6,499 nt of DNA from positions 1 through 6,499 of the forward strand of contig JAGQQB010000209.1 in assembly GCA_020426425.1 (NCBI GenBank), written 5' to 3'. Position numbers and translations under genes: made by a program. Source of the DNA: Planctomycetaceae bacterium (lineage in GTDB: Bacteria; Planctomycetota; Planctomycetia; Planctomycetales; Planctomycetaceae). The notes under the pieces were generated by a model, which saw only the letters and a program-made list of their open reading frames with translations, was not told the origin of the DNA and searched no databases. This document shows positions 5,610 to 6,499 of this stretch, piece after piece; position 1 is the stretch's first letter; every line of letters begins with the position of its first letter.

Positions 5610-5625
5610 TTACCGAAATCGGTAA
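5610..5625. promoter_or_regulatory. Inverted repeat TTACCGA-aa-TCGGTAA, candidate operator
   Basis: Perfect 7-bp arms with a 2-bp centre form a 16-bp dyad in the 223-bp gap between the glycosyltransferase stop and pckA, 90 bp before the pckA ATG. The AT-edged, short-spacer symmetry is typical of sites for dimeric regulators, and the arm spacing is too tight for a good RNA hairpin. I do not recognise the regulator. If the -10 proposed at 5663-5668 is right, the site would lie about 50-65 bp upstream of transcription start, an activator-like position. Confidence 0.45.
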
Positions 5626-5659
5626 TAACCACATCAACCTGCCCGGAATGCGGCTCCTG

Positions 5660-5668
5660 TGCTACAAC
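5660..5668 (+). promoter_or_regulatory. Possible extended -10 of the pckA promoter
   Basis: TGC-TACAAC has the TGn extension and matches the -10 consensus TATAAT at 4 of 6 positions. No good -35 lies 17 nt upstream. It would give a leader of about 40 nt before pckA. This is a weak call based on consensus only. Confidence 0.22.
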
Positions 5669-5703
5669 CGCTAGTGGACAGATTCGTCCGCGATTGTTGC
5701 CAC

Positions 5704-5708
5704 AGGAG
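5704..5708 (+). promoter_or_regulatory. Ribosome binding site of pckA
   Basis: AGGAG lies 7 nt before the ATG at 5716, close to ideal spacing. This contrasts with the upstream glycosyltransferase, which has no such site. Confidence 0.7.
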
Positions 5709-5715
5709 TGAATTG

Positions 5716-6499
5716 ATGCCGACTCTGGACCTCTCCGCTCACGGGATTCATGTCAAGAAGGTGTACCGCAATCTTGCGCCGTCGTCGTTGTACGAAGAGG
5801 CGATTCGGCATGAGCCGGGCACCACAATCTCGGACAAAGGCGCGCTGATCGCTTACTCTGGCGAGAAGACTGGTCGTTCGCCCAAGGATAAGCGCGTCGT
5901 ACAGCATCCCGATTCGACTGGCGAAGTCTGGTGGGGACCGGTCAACTTTCCGCTCGATGAACCGACCTTCATGATCAATCGCGAGCGGGCGATCGATTAC
6001 CTCAACACGCGGCTGCGGCTGTATGTGGTCGATGGTTACGCCGGTTGGGATCCTGCTCAGCGGATCAAAGTCCGCGTGATCTGTTCGCGGCCATATCATG
6101 CGCTGTTCATGTGGAACATGCTGATTCGTCCCACGCAGCAGGAACTGGCCGATTACGGCGAGCCCGATCTGGTGATCTTCAACGCCGGTCGTTTCCCTGC
6201 CAACCGGTACACCACCGGCATGACCTCGCGCACCAGCGTCGATCTCAGTCTCGAAAACAAAGAAGTCGTCATCCTGGGGACTGAATACGCCGGGGAAATG
6301 AAGAAGGCGGTCTTCACATACATGAACTACTGGATGCCCAAGCAAGGCATTCTGTCGATGCACTGCTCCGCCACTGCTGACCCAGAGACCGGTGATTCAG
6401 CAGTGCTGTTTGGCCTGTCAGGAACTGGTAAGACCACTCTTTCTGCCGATCCTCGACGGCACCTCATTGGCGACGACGAACACTGCTGGACCGATACCG
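5716..6499 (+). CDS. pckA: Phosphoenolpyruvate carboxykinase (ATP), N-terminal 261 residues
   Basis: The enzyme converts oxaloacetate and ATP to phosphoenolpyruvate, CO2 and ADP (EC 4.1.1.49), the entry step of gluconeogenesis from C4 acids in the cytoplasm. The visible part reads MPTLDLSAHG onward without a stop to the window edge; family members are about 530 residues, so roughly half is present. TGRSPKDKR (52-60) carries the substrate-binding arginine. GTEYAGEMKK (188-197) and SMHCSA (214-219, H216) give metal/substrate ligands. The kinase P-loop is GLSGTGKTT (233-241, K239), followed by IGDDEH (251-256), the kinase-2/metal aspartates. All match the ATP-type enzyme, and the GTP-type has a different layout. 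AGGAG (5704-5708) 7 nt before the ATG sets the start. The 223-bp upstream gap with its own palindrome and -10 candidate suggests transcription independent of the glycosyltransferase. Confidence 0.96.
   Translation, partial: MPTLDLSAHGIHVKKVYRNLAPSSLYEEAIRHEPGTTISDKGALIAYSGEKTGRSPKDKRVVQHPDSTGEVWWGPVNFPLDEPTFMINRERAIDYLNTRLRLYVVDGYAGWDPAQRIKVRVICSRPYHALFMWNMLIRPTQQELADYGEPDLVIFNAGRFPANRYTTGMTSRTSVDLSLENKEVVILGTEYAGEMKKAVFTYMNYWMPKQGILSMHCSATADPETGDSAVLFGLSGTGKTTLSADPRRHLIGDDEHCWTDT

Noticed and set aside
5671..6363. 230-codon minus-strand open frame
   Set aside because: It is antisense to pckA, which has full PEPCK motifs and an ideal SD. The minus frame has no family resemblance.

Overview
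The window looks like chromosomal DNA of a planctomycete-type bacterium. This is an inference from gene content: a secreted iduronate-2-sulfatase-like sulfatase, a stand-alone CoaB, a DUF2780 protein, an ATP-dependent PEP carboxykinase, fairly high GC, and Shine-Dalgarno (SD) sites that are strong on some genes and absent on others. Nothing in the window fixes the genus.

Left edge (1-524). The 5' part of a small minus-strand gene (68 codons visible) is followed by a relic: the last 51 codons of an IS630-family transposase, preceded in frame by a stop codon. The relic abuts a 63-bp cluster of three short hairpins (436-498) that resembles a dispersed palindromic repeat. The edge gene has lower GC (about 49% by hand count) than the interior genes, so this end has the look of an accessory patch.

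Minus-strand gene row (525-3674), read right to left: a DUF2780 protein, a single-HKD phospholipase D/nuclease-like protein coupled to it by an ATGA overlap, an O6-alkylguanine-DNA alkyltransferase (MGMT/Ogt) 23 nt downstream, and after 65 nt a secreted formylglycine-type sulfatase. The first three are very likely one transcript. The sulfatase has its own strong SD and may be the last gene of that transcript or separate.

Middle (3675-4757). A stand-alone CoaB (phosphopantothenate-cysteine ligase) lies on the minus strand. A 290-bp divergent intergenic region with a 7-bp tandem repeat separates it from the plus-strand genes.

Right part (4758-6499). A soluble family 2 glycosyltransferase of the dolichyl-phosphate-mannose-synthase-like type is followed by a 223-bp gap with a 16-bp inverted repeat (5610-5625). 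Then comes the first 261 codons of pckA, which runs off the window.

The genes belong to ordinary pathways: CoA synthesis, gluconeogenesis, DNA repair, sulfated-glycan breakdown and surface glycosylation. No complete defence system, CRISPR array, RNA gene or intact mobile element was seen. The most interesting leftovers are the DUF2780-PLD-MGMT cassette, the hairpin cluster beside the transposase relic, and the palindrome upstream of pckA.
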